Of a stretch of 36,917 bases of DNA, positions 27,512 through 34,717 are shown in pieces (position 1 is the first letter of the stretch; each line of letters begins with the position of its first letter). The notes below the pieces were generated by a model that worked only from the letters and a program-made list of their open reading frames with translations, was not told where the DNA came from and did no database searches. Position numbers and translations under genes: made by a program. The stretch is from CAYXVU01 sp964468725. GTDB taxonomy: Bacteria; Acidobacteriota; Blastocatellia; UBA7656. Location of the stretch: positions 1-36,917 of the forward strand of contig CAYXVU010000034.1 in assembly GCA_964468725.1 (NCBI GenBank). The letters run 5' to 3'.

Positions 27512-30500
27512 ATGAAACTGATTCGACAAAGCCAACTGGTGTTTCAGGAAGGCCGCTCTGACAAGGTCTATGAGATTGACCTCTGCGAAGTCGGCCAAGA
27601 TCGTTACGTGGTCAACTTTCGCTATGGGCGACGCGGTACGAATCTCAAAGAGGGAACCAAGACAAGCAGCCCCGTTGCGCTAGCCGCAGCCGAAAAAGTA
27701 TTCAATGGCTTAGTCACCGAAAAGACGAAGAAAGGCTATCGCCAAGCTGGAGACCGGACGGCGCAAAAACCGCCGAAGGCCGCTGTTAGCAAAGAGACGG
27801 ACGCTGAAGCACGCAAACAGGCGGTGCTGCGTCGCCTTGCGGAGGAGAAGTCAACCGGCATTTTGGCGAAGAAACCTCGCTGGCCGGTGGAGCGCGCCAT
27901 CTGGCGGGCGGGCGAACTCAAGATCAAAGAGGCCGCCCCTTTGCTCATCCGTCTGCTCGGCAGCGGCAACCCGCTCAGAGATTATTGTCTGTCGTGGGCG
28001 CTCGGTTTTTGCGGCGATGAAGAGACGATTCCGGTTTTAAGCCGACTCTATCAAGACGCTCAAACGCCCGATATGGTGCGGCGCATCGCCTGCGAAGCCT
28101 TACTCAAACTTGCCGACGAGACTTCGATCACCGAATTCCGCGAGCACCTGCTTCACTCATTGCCACAAGAGTTGACGACCGTTGCGCGCAACGGCTCGGC
28201 TGATGCGTTCGAAGCGGCACTCAGCGACTACCTCAACAGCGATGAGGCGGCGCGGTTTGCCGTGCTCGACACGCTCTACTTGATTGATAGCGCGACGGTG
28301 CGACCCGCTTTGCTCAACCGCTTGCGCACAGCGCCGCTCAAGCCGCCTTACTTTCAACGCTTGCGCCATATCTTCAAAGCCGCAGAGTATCGCCGCGATG
28401 CCGAAGTTTACGGACTACTCGCTTACCGCTTCGAAAAGACCCGCGCTCTTTTCAGTTCGTCCTATCGCAGTCTGGCGGAAGATGGCAGATGGCCGGTTTG
28501 GGTCAGCATCGGCGGTGGCTACTCGGCAGAAAATTACGTTCAAGACGCTCGCAAAGAGATTCAAAGTCCGACATCCCGAATCGGTTACAGCACCCGCACA
28601 CGCCACTATCTGCGCGGACGTGTCTGGCGCACGTTGAACCGGATGGGCAAAATTGGCGACGCCGATTTTGTGAAGATGGCAGTCGGCGTTTTGCTCCCCT
28701 TCTCCGACGCCGATGCGCAGCCGCTCAGAGAGACATCCTCATTCAATCCGAGCCGCCGCGACTTTGCGAAGACCCATTGGGATGCGTACGCCGGTTACTG
28801 GGCGTTCAATTCCCTGCTCTACAGCAACAGTCCGCGCTATGCGCGCAAGCGCAATTCGCTGTCTTGGCATTGCCAACCGCCGTATCAACCGGGCAACCCC
28901 GCACCGGACGCGCGCGAAGAAGCCTTTCCGCAATTGTGGAGCGAGAAACCGCAAGGGTTGCTGCATCTGATTGCCGAAAGCTCTTGCACGCCGGTGTTGG
29001 CATTCGCCGTGCGCGCTTTGCAGGAGTGCGCCGCGTTTTGCGCCGCGTTTGATAGCGATACGATTGCCATGATTTTAGAGCGCCCCTATGCCATCACCGC
29101 ACAATTCGGATTTCAATTGGCCAAAGCTCGCTATAACGCATTGACGCCAGATCGCACATTGGTATTAGCAGTGGCCAATTGTGCGCTCGAAGAAGCGCGG
29201 CTTGAGGCGCACAACTGGATTTTCCATGCACGTCAGCGATTCGCTGGCGATCATGAGTTTCTCGCCGCGCTCGTCTTCAGTTCGCAAGCCGATACGCGCG
29301 AGTTCGCGCGCCGGTTGTTGGCTGCTTGCCATTTTTCGGAGACGGAGGCGGCCAGACTGGTCAGCCGTTTGATCGAAGAGTTGTGCGGTACGGCGGCAGA
29401 GCAATCTGATCGGGCGCGCGATGCGGCAACGACGATCTTGCAATGCTTCGCGCCGCATCTGCGAGCACTCGACTTGAAAGATGTGCTCGCCTTGCTCAAT
29501 CACCAGATGCTCGAAGCGCAAGAGCTCGGCGGCCACATTCTCTTGCAGCACGAAACTCCTGTGCGCGACTTGCCGGTTGCCATCATCCATTCGCTCATTG
29601 CCTCGCCGTATGAATCGTTGCGCGGCATCGGCATCAAACTCTTTGGTCAGACGGATGATGAATCTTTATGGCAACGCGATAACCTGATCGCCGCCTTTGC
29701 CATGCATGAAGCGGAAGACATTCGCCAAGCAATTCGTCCGGTGATTCGCCGACTCTGTTTTCCACCTGCGCAGCCCGACCCGCGCAACGAGATCATTCCG
29801 ACGCCGCCGGTCACCGACCCGCTCACGCCGGAGCAACGCAAAACCTTTGCGCTCAATCTCGCCGCACATCTCTTGCGCGCTTTATTAGAGCCGGAACTGC
29901 ACGCGGGCGTGCATACGACGCTGGTAAAGATCATGCGCGAAGATGTTGGCATTCATTGGATGAAGCAAGCGACGCGCGGCACAGCGTGGCAACTGCTTGG
30001 CAGCGCGTCACAAGCCGCGCAAGAGCTCGGCGGCGTGCTCATCAGTTTCAAAGCGAACGGCGATTATGAATTTACTCAAGGCTTCGACTTCACGGATCTC
30101 GTCGAGCTATCGAATCACGAAGTTCGCGAAGTTCGCAACGCCGCTTGCGGGCTGTTTCCGCAAATGCTGCATCGCTTGCAAGCGGTGATGAACCCCGATC
30201 ATCACTTTGACGAGATGGTGAAGGCCATCAAGTTGCTGGATGCGAAGTGGGACGACTCACGCGAATTCTGGTTCAAAATGTTCGACCTCTATTTCACCGA
30301 CAAAGATTTTACGCCGGGCTTGCTGGTGAGCATCTGCGATAGCGTGCGCGGCGATGTGCAGGCATTGGGGCGCAAGTTGATTACCCGCTATTTTGCCGAA
30401 GCCGACGGGCAAGAGTATCTGCTCAAACTGAGCGAGCATCCGTCGGCAGAGTTGCAGACCTTCGCAACCAACTATCTGGAACGCTATGCGGCAGACTCTC

Positions 30501-30784
30501 CGGCGCGATTGCGAGATTTGAGATACTACTTCATCAGCGTGTTGTCGCGGGTCAACAAAGCGCGTGTAGCGAAGGATCGCGTACTGGCGTTTTTGACAGC
30601 GGAGGCTGAAAAACATGAAGAGGCGGCGCAGTTGGTCGCAGAGGTTTTGACCCGCCAATCGGTCACCCTGGCGATTGGCGATAAGGCTGCTGCCATCGAA
30701 GCGATGCTCAAAATCAAGCGAACCTTTCCTCACCTTGCTTTGCCTATCGAAGTCCGTCAGCCGGAGGTGCGCCATGCTCTTTGA
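27512..30784 (+). CDS. WGR + ARM/HEAT-repeat protein (ARM component of a type XIII-like retron)
   Basis: Protein of 1090 residues. The N-terminal WGR domain (about 1-85) has YGRRGTNLKEG. The rest is a long alpha-solenoid with HEAT/ARM-like helix pairs (for example AAPLLIRLLGSGNPLRDYCL and ETIPVLSRLYQDAQTPDMVR at about 140-200, and EYLLKLSEHPSAELQTFATN near 970). No catalytic motif is visible. It resembles MolR-type and ARM-repeat proteins. In type XIII retrons an ARM-repeat protein and a WHSWIM protein accompany the RT, which is the set found here. The upstream spacer (27369-27511) is AT-rich with GAATTC-like repeats, and there is no strong ribosome-binding site. The 3' end overlaps the next gene by 11 nt. 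Confidence 0.85.
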   Translation: MKLIRQSQLVFQEGRSDKVYEIDLCEVGQDRYVVNFRYGRRGTNLKEGTKTSSPVALAAAEKVFNGLVTEKTKKGYRQAGDRTAQKPPKAAVSKETDAEARKQAVLRRLAEEKSTGILAKKPRWPVERAIWRAGELKIKEAAPLLIRLLGSGNPLRDYCLSWALGFCGDEETIPVLSRLYQDAQTPDMVRRIACEALLKLADETSITEFREHLLHSLPQELTTVARNGSADAFEAALSDYLNSDEAARFAVLDTLYLIDSATVRPALLNRLRTAPLKPPYFQRLRHIFKAAEYRRDAEVYGLLAYRFEKTRALFSSSYRSLAEDGRWPVWVSIGGGYSAENYVQDARKEIQSPTSRIGYSTRTRHYLRGRVWRTLNRMGKIGDADFVKMAVGVLLPFSDADAQPLRETSSFNPSRRDFAKTHWDAYAGYWAFNSLLYSNSPRYARKRNSLSWHCQPPYQPGNPAPDAREEAFPQLWSEKPQGLLHLIAESSCTPVLAFAVRALQECAAFCAAFDSDTIAMILERPYAITAQFGFQLAKARYNALTPDRTLVLAVANCALEEARLEAHNWIFHARQRFAGDHEFLAALVFSSQADTREFARRLLAACHFSETEAARLVSRLIEELCGTAAEQSDRARDAATTILQCFAPHLRALDLKDVLALLNHQMLEAQELGGHILLQHETPVRDLPVAIIHSLIASPYESLRGIGIKLFGQTDDESLWQRDNLIAAFAMHEAEDIRQAIRPVIRRLCFPPAQPDPRNEIIPTPPVTDPLTPEQRKTFALNLAAHLLRALLEPELHAGVHTTLVKIMREDVGIHWMKQATRGTAWQLLGSASQAAQELGGVLISFKANGDYEFTQGFDFTDLVELSNHEVREVRNAACGLFPQMLHRLQAVMNPDHHFDEMVKAIKLLDAKWDDSREFWFKMFDLYFTDKDFTPGLLVSICDSVRGDVQALGRKLITRYFAEADGQEYLLKLSEHPSAELQTFATNYLERYAADSPARLRDLRYYFISVLSRVNKARVAKDRVLAFLTAEAEKHEEAAQLVAEVLTRQSVTLAIGDKAAAIEAMLKIKRTFPHLALPIEVRQPEVRHAL

Positions 30785-32414
30785 TTATCGTTACAAAGGC
30801 AGCACGGTCATTGAGAGCGCGGTCGAACAAACGGCAATGTCGTTTGCGCCCGACACCAACCGCGAGCCGACCTACTTTTACGGCGAGTTGGCCAAACCGC
30901 TCGAATTCCGCGAAGCCATCAGCGCCTTGCATGATGTCGTGGTTTCGGATTTGCGCTTCAAACCGAAAGACAAGACGGCCTACAAAGAATGGGCGGCGCA
31001 ACAAGAGATGATTGATTGGCAAACCGTTTTGGCCGAACGCTCCAATGTCGGCGACCGCCTCAAAGAGTTGCAAGATGAATTGACCCATTTGCAGCGCCGG
31101 AGCCAGCAACGTTTGAAACCGTACTGGGAGGCGCGCAACAAATTTTCGCTCTATGCCTCGTACAAGAATCTGGCCATTCGCGCCCTGTTCGATCCGGTCA
31201 TCACCGTGCATCCGGATGAAGTCTTCTTTGAATGCTTCAGTCAAGACGAATCGAGCTACGGGCGATTGGGCGCGAGCTACGAAGTCTTCAAAAATGTGGG
31301 CGAGTTCGCCTGCGGCACGACCAACGTAGACTATTCGGCTGCGCTCTATGACGAGTTTCAAAAGATTCGCAGCTACAAGACCACACGTTTTCAAGTTGAT
31401 CCAAGCGGCTTCGATGTCCAGACGACCAATGAAGACGCCTACAAAGAGGTGAAGATTGATCTGCCCGATAGTTGGGTGCGCGGGTTTCTGCAAGTCAGCT
31501 CAGCGATGTCGCTGCCTCTGACTTCATTCGAACTGCACCCGATGGACGTTCATAACCTCTGCTTCATCTTGCGGCGTCACAAAGAGAAGACCGGGCCGCG
31601 CAGCCTGCGCTATCATCTCAAACCCGGCCAGCCGGTGCGCGTTGTCTTCGAACCCTTCGACATTGAAGTCATTTGCGCGCGCTCAATCTTTACAGGCAGC
31701 GACGAAGAAACAATTCGCGTCTGGGGACGCAGGCGATTGCTGACGCTCGAACGCTTGATTCCGTTGGCAAAAAAATTCTCCGTGCATCTATTGGGAACGG
31801 GCTTGCCATCATTTTACATCGCTGATCTCGGCGACCTCTCTTTCACGCTCGGCTTGTCGGGCTGGACAGCGAATGACTGGTCGCGGGCGGGCAATTTCGA
31901 TCTGATGGCTTCGAATACAAACGTTGACGACATCACCAAGCAGCACGTCTTCAACGCGCTCAAAGAGAATTGGGTAGAGACGCCCGATCATCTGGCGATG
32001 CGGTTGCAAGTGGATCGCGCCACCGTGCTCGGCGCGCTCGGCGCGTATACGCAGGCGGGACGCGCGATTTACGATCTGAATAAGCGAGTCTTTCGGGTGC
32101 GCGAACTCAGCCGCGAACCGTTGCCGATGGAGCAACTCCGGTTTGCCAACGAACGCGAAGCGCAAGCGAGGCACTTGATTAGGCAAAGCCTGGTGTCGCT
32201 CAGCAAACGCGAACGCGACGACGTTGGCGTCGTTGCGTTGGCGGGCACGGTGATTGACAACGACAAAACCTTTTCGCCGACGCTGATCGTTGATCGCGAT
32301 GAACGCATCGCAAAGGCCGATTGCACCTGCAACTGGCACAAACAGAACAAGCTCTATAAAGGGCCTTGTTCGCACATTCTCGCGCTGCGGATGATGCATA
32401 CCCGAAGCGCGTGA
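30774..32414 (+). CDS. Winged-helix + SWIM zinc-finger protein (WHSWIM component of a type XIII-like retron)
   Basis: The ATG at 30774 is chosen because GGAGG lies 7-8 nt upstream; it gives 546 residues, and the start overlaps the ARM gene end by 11 nt, so translation is coupled. The last ~60 residues hold a SWIM zinc finger of CxCx(n)CxH form: C517, C519, C532, H534 (ADCTCNWHKQNK, then GPCSH). A winged-helix-like segment (about 405-465, WVETPDHLAMRLQVDRATVL) lies before it. The N-terminal ~370 residues have no domain I can name. SWIM and winged-helix modules bind DNA or protein. With the ARM protein and the RT, this matches the type XIII retron gene set. The effector mechanism of that class is not deducible here. 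Confidence 0.85.
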   Translation: MLFDYRYKGSTVIESAVEQTAMSFAPDTNREPTYFYGELAKPLEFREAISALHDVVVSDLRFKPKDKTAYKEWAAQQEMIDWQTVLAERSNVGDRLKELQDELTHLQRRSQQRLKPYWEARNKFSLYASYKNLAIRALFDPVITVHPDEVFFECFSQDESSYGRLGASYEVFKNVGEFACGTTNVDYSAALYDEFQKIRSYKTTRFQVDPSGFDVQTTNEDAYKEVKIDLPDSWVRGFLQVSSAMSLPLTSFELHPMDVHNLCFILRRHKEKTGPRSLRYHLKPGQPVRVVFEPFDIEVICARSIFTGSDEETIRVWGRRRLLTLERLIPLAKKFSVHLLGTGLPSFYIADLGDLSFTLGLSGWTANDWSRAGNFDLMASNTNVDDITKQHVFNALKENWVETPDHLAMRLQVDRATVLGALGAYTQAGRAIYDLNKRVFRVRELSREPLPMEQLRFANEREAQARHLIRQSLVSLSKRERDDVGVVALAGTVIDNDKTFSPTLIVDRDERIAKADCTCNWHKQNKLYKGPCSHILALRMMHTRSA

Positions 32415-32442
32415 AGGGATGAGGAAATGAATGGAGGAAGAG

Positions 32443-32523
32443 ATGCGCAGATCGGCCGCAAACCGATTTTTTCGGCTCCCAGACTTGCTTTCATCTCCTT
32501 GCAGTAAGTTCTTTGAACGTTGA
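32443..32523 (+). CDS. Possible 26-residue ORF before the first structured RNA
   Basis: ATG 32443 has a perfect GGAGG five nucleotides upstream. It encodes a short basic, hydrophobic peptide (MRRSAANRFFRLPDLL, then SSPCSKFFER) and stops 6 nt before the a1 stem. It could be a leader peptide or chance. No homology is recognised. Confidence 0.25.
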   Translation: MRRSAANRFFRLPDLLSSPCSKFFER

Positions 32524-32528
32524 AGCAC

Positions 32529-32763
32529 AGGCGTAGCGCGCAGTCGGTTTGACCTTGCAACCCGGAGGGTGGATCGCCCTCCTTGCGCGCAGTCTTTCCA
32601 CGCATCACTGGTCGGTTCGTAACTGTGCGGTCCTATCAATTGATGTCGAGTTTGCGGTTGATCTGCCGCGCAGAAAACTTCGACATCAATTGATGTCCCG
32701 CTGGAGTTGAACCAGCCCAGTTCTTAGATCATTACGAAGATGCCCGACTGCCGCGCTATGTCT
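32529..32763 (+). ncRNA. Retron-type msr-msd RNA, copy 1
   Basis: Predicted by eye. End stem a1/a2: 32529-32547 pairs with 32744-32763 (about 18 pairs, one bulge). Inside are hairpin I 32564-32582 (GGAGGG/CCCTCC, 7-nt loop), stem II 32586-32593 with 32622-32629, hairpin III 32634-32695, and hairpin IV 32700-32716 (GCTGG/CCAGC). Hairpin III has a 12-bp copy-specific stem (AATTGATGTCGA), then a T79 bulge, 4 bp, a 5-nt bulge, GCGG/CCGC and an 8-nt loop. Position upstream of a retron RT, with flanking inverted repeats, is the standard retron layout. Which hairpins are msr and which msd is inferred: III and IV are the likelier msd. Confidence 0.8.
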
Positions 32764-32771
32764 TCTCACGT

Positions 32772-32839
32772 GCTGAGGGTTGCGAACGGAAGACGGGGAA
32801 AACATTATTTGACTCCGTCCTGCGTTCGCAGCCCTCAGC
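32772..32839. repeat. Long hairpin between the two retron RNAs
   Basis: Arms 32772-32798 and 32813-32839 (27 nt each) pair with 23 Watson-Crick pairs, 2 G-U pairs and 2 mismatches around a 14-nt AT-rich loop. No U-run follows. It could be a REP-like element, a processing or termination signal, or a further structured RNA part. Confidence 0.7.
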
Positions 32840-32848
32840 CCTGAACCC

Positions 32849-33075
32849 TAGTGGCGGCGAGAAGCGCGAAGCCTTGCAACCCGGAGGGTGGATCGCCCTC
32901 CTTGCGCGCAGTCTTTCCACGCATCACTGGTCGGTTCGTAACTGTGCGGTCCTATCGCTGGTGCTACCATTTGCGGTCGGTTTTCCGCGAACAAAATACG
33001 TAGCACCAGCGATGTCCCGCTGGAGTTGAACCAGCCCAGTCCTGAGAAGCCTACGAAGGCATCTCGCCGCCCTTA
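32849..33075 (+). ncRNA. Retron-type msr-msd RNA, copy 2
   Basis: Same architecture as copy 1 at a constant offset of 319 nt. The 85-nt block 32872-32956 is identical to 32553-32637, and the 30-nt block 33011-33040 is identical to 32692-32721. The a1/a2 stem has different sequence: 32853-32862 (GGCGGCGAGA) pairs with 33062-33071. The hairpin III stem is also different (GCTGGTGCTAC, 32957-32967, pairing with 33000-33010), yet its apical TTTGCGG-N8-CCGCG part, the 5-nt bulge and the 54-nt length are kept. This preservation of pairing with changed sequence is strong evidence for a functional RNA. The RT start is 94 nt downstream. Confidence 0.8.
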
Positions 33076-33076
33076 C

Positions 33077-33161
33077 AGGTGTCAGGTTTCAGGTGTTCGG
33101 TTTTAGCCTTTGTGCGGTTCGGCTGCAAACTTTCAACCCTGAAACCTGATGCCCGACACCT
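33077..33161. repeat. Inverted repeat just upstream of the RT start
   Basis: CAGGTTTCAGG (33083-33093) pairs perfectly with CCTGAAACCTG (33138-33148). AGGTGTC (33077-33083) also matches GACACCT (33155-33161). It resembles the GTGTCAGG-type intergenic elements elsewhere in the window, and it ends 7 nt before the RT start codon. Confidence 0.65.
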
Positions 33162-33168
33162 GACGCCT

Positions 33169-34704
33169 ATGCATGAACCGGCACGAACACGCGAAGAGAT
33201 TTTCGATGCGCTCAAAACCGCATCGCGGGAAGAGGTCATTCTCGAAGAGATGATCCGGCTCGGGTTTTGGCCTGCTGAAGGAACTATCCCGGAAGACCCC
33301 GCCGACGAGATTCGACGGCGCGGCGAGTTGCAACGCGAGATCAGCGAGTTGCGTGCGCAGTTTCGCAAACTCGGCGATGAAGAGTACCTGCTCAAACAAG
33401 CGCGCAAGAAACGTCTGGAAAAATCCCGGCGCACCCAACAGGAGAACAAAGAGCGCCGCGAACGCGACCGCCAAGCGCGCGCACAAGTGTGGCGCGAAAA
33501 GCACTCACAAGAGATCATCTATCTCGGCGCAGGAGTGTCGGGCGGCCTCAACCACACGACTTGCGACGAGGCGCGATTGGCTGGGCACGGCTTGCCGCGT
33601 TTCGACTCGGCCAAAGAGATTGCCGAAGCAATGGGCATCAGCGTCGGCGAGTTGCGATTTCTCTCCTTCGCGCGCAAAACTTCGACGGTTTCGCATTACG
33701 TGCGCTTCAAAATGGCAAAGAAGACCGGCGGCGAACGCCTGATCTCTGCGCCGATGCCGCGCCTCAAACGCGCTCAACGTTGGATACTCGAAACCGTTCT
33801 CGAACGGGTTGAGATGCATGATGCGGCGCACGGTTTTCGACGCGAGCGTTCCATCGTCAGCAACGCCGCGCCACACCTCGGCGCAGAGGTCATCATCAAC
33901 CTTGACCTCAAAGACTTCTTTCCGACGATCACCTACAAGCGCGTGAAAGGGCTGTTTCGCGCGCTCGGCTATTCGGAAGCGGCGGCGACGATATTTGCCT
34001 TGCTGTGCACGGAGCCGGATGTCGAAGAGGTCGCGCTCGACGGGCAGACCTATTTCGTCGCCACCGGCGAACGCCATTTACCGCAAGGCGCGCCGACCAG
34101 TCCGGCCATCACCAATCTGCTGTGCCGCAGGCTCGACCGACGCTTGCAGAAGATGGCCGAAGAGGTTGGCTTCACCTATACGCGCTACGCCGACGACTTG
34201 ACCTTTTCAGCATCGGGCGAAGCGTTGAAAAACATCTGCAACGTGCTGCGCCGAACCGAGTCTATCGTCAGCCACGAAGGCTTCACCATCCGCGCCGATA
34301 AGACCCGCGTGCTGCGCCGGTCGCGCCAACAAGAAGTTACTGGCATCGTCGTCAATCAAAAGCTCAACGTCTCGAAGGCGGAATTGAAGCGCTTTCGCGC
34401 CGCGCTTTATCAAATCGAGAAGGATGGCGTGGAAGGAAAACGGTGGGGGCAGTCGGGCGATGTACTGGCCTCAATGTTGGGCTTTGCGAACTTCGTGTTT
34501 ATGGTCAATCCCGAAAAAGGTGCGGAGTTGCAAGCGCGGGTGCGCACGCTGATGGCTAAATACGAATGGCAGCCGCGCCGTGCGCATCGCTCTCCTTCGA
34601 AGTCAGTTGCCGAACCGATGCCGACAACAATGGCCAACAACGATATGAGTCAAACAGACTCGACAGCCGAGAAGCGCCCGCCGAAATGGTGGAAGATGTG
34701 GTAA
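33169..34704 (+). CDS. Retron reverse transcriptase
   Basis: The start at ATG 33169 gives 511 residues; a longer frame from 33079 would begin inside an inverted repeat. No clear ribosome-binding site precedes it. The N-terminal ~120 residues are highly charged and predicted helical/coiled-coil. The RT domain follows, with motif A D246/D249 (NLDLKDFFPTI), PQGAPTSP and the catalytic YADD at 340-343. Retron hallmarks are NAxxH (N232-H236, NAAPH) and VTG (390-392). These enzymes copy part of the adjacent msr-msd RNA into DNA that stays attached to the RNA, and act in phage defence with partner proteins. Here the partners upstream are ARM and WHSWIM proteins, as in type XIII. The C-terminal tail is polar and ends WWKMW. 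Confidence 0.92.
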   Translation: MHEPARTREEIFDALKTASREEVILEEMIRLGFWPAEGTIPEDPADEIRRRGELQREISELRAQFRKLGDEEYLLKQARKKRLEKSRRTQQENKERRERDRQARAQVWREKHSQEIIYLGAGVSGGLNHTTCDEARLAGHGLPRFDSAKEIAEAMGISVGELRFLSFARKTSTVSHYVRFKMAKKTGGERLISAPMPRLKRAQRWILETVLERVEMHDAAHGFRRERSIVSNAAPHLGAEVIINLDLKDFFPTITYKRVKGLFRALGYSEAAATIFALLCTEPDVEEVALDGQTYFVATGERHLPQGAPTSPAITNLLCRRLDRRLQKMAEEVGFTYTRYADDLTFSASGEALKNICNVLRRTESIVSHEGFTIRADKTRVLRRSRQQEVTGIVVNQKLNVSKAELKRFRAALYQIEKDGVEGKRWGQSGDVLASMLGFANFVFMVNPEKGAELQARVRTLMAKYEWQPRRAHRSPSKSVAEPMPTTMANNDMSQTDSTAEKRPPKWWKMW

Positions 34705-34717
34705 GAGAGAGTGAGAG

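Noticed and set aside
32553..33040. Diversity-generating retroelement template/variable repeat pair
   Set aside because: Differences are not adenine-biased, and the changed segments are self-complementary hairpin arms in non-coding DNA. The RT has retron motifs (NAxxH, VTG).
33505..34077. Minus-strand open frame inside the RT gene
   Set aside because: Antisense to conserved RT motifs, with no ribosome-binding site or domain.
33169..34704. Group II intron RT
   Set aside because: No maturase or endonuclease domain and no intron domain V/VI structure nearby; retron hallmarks are present.
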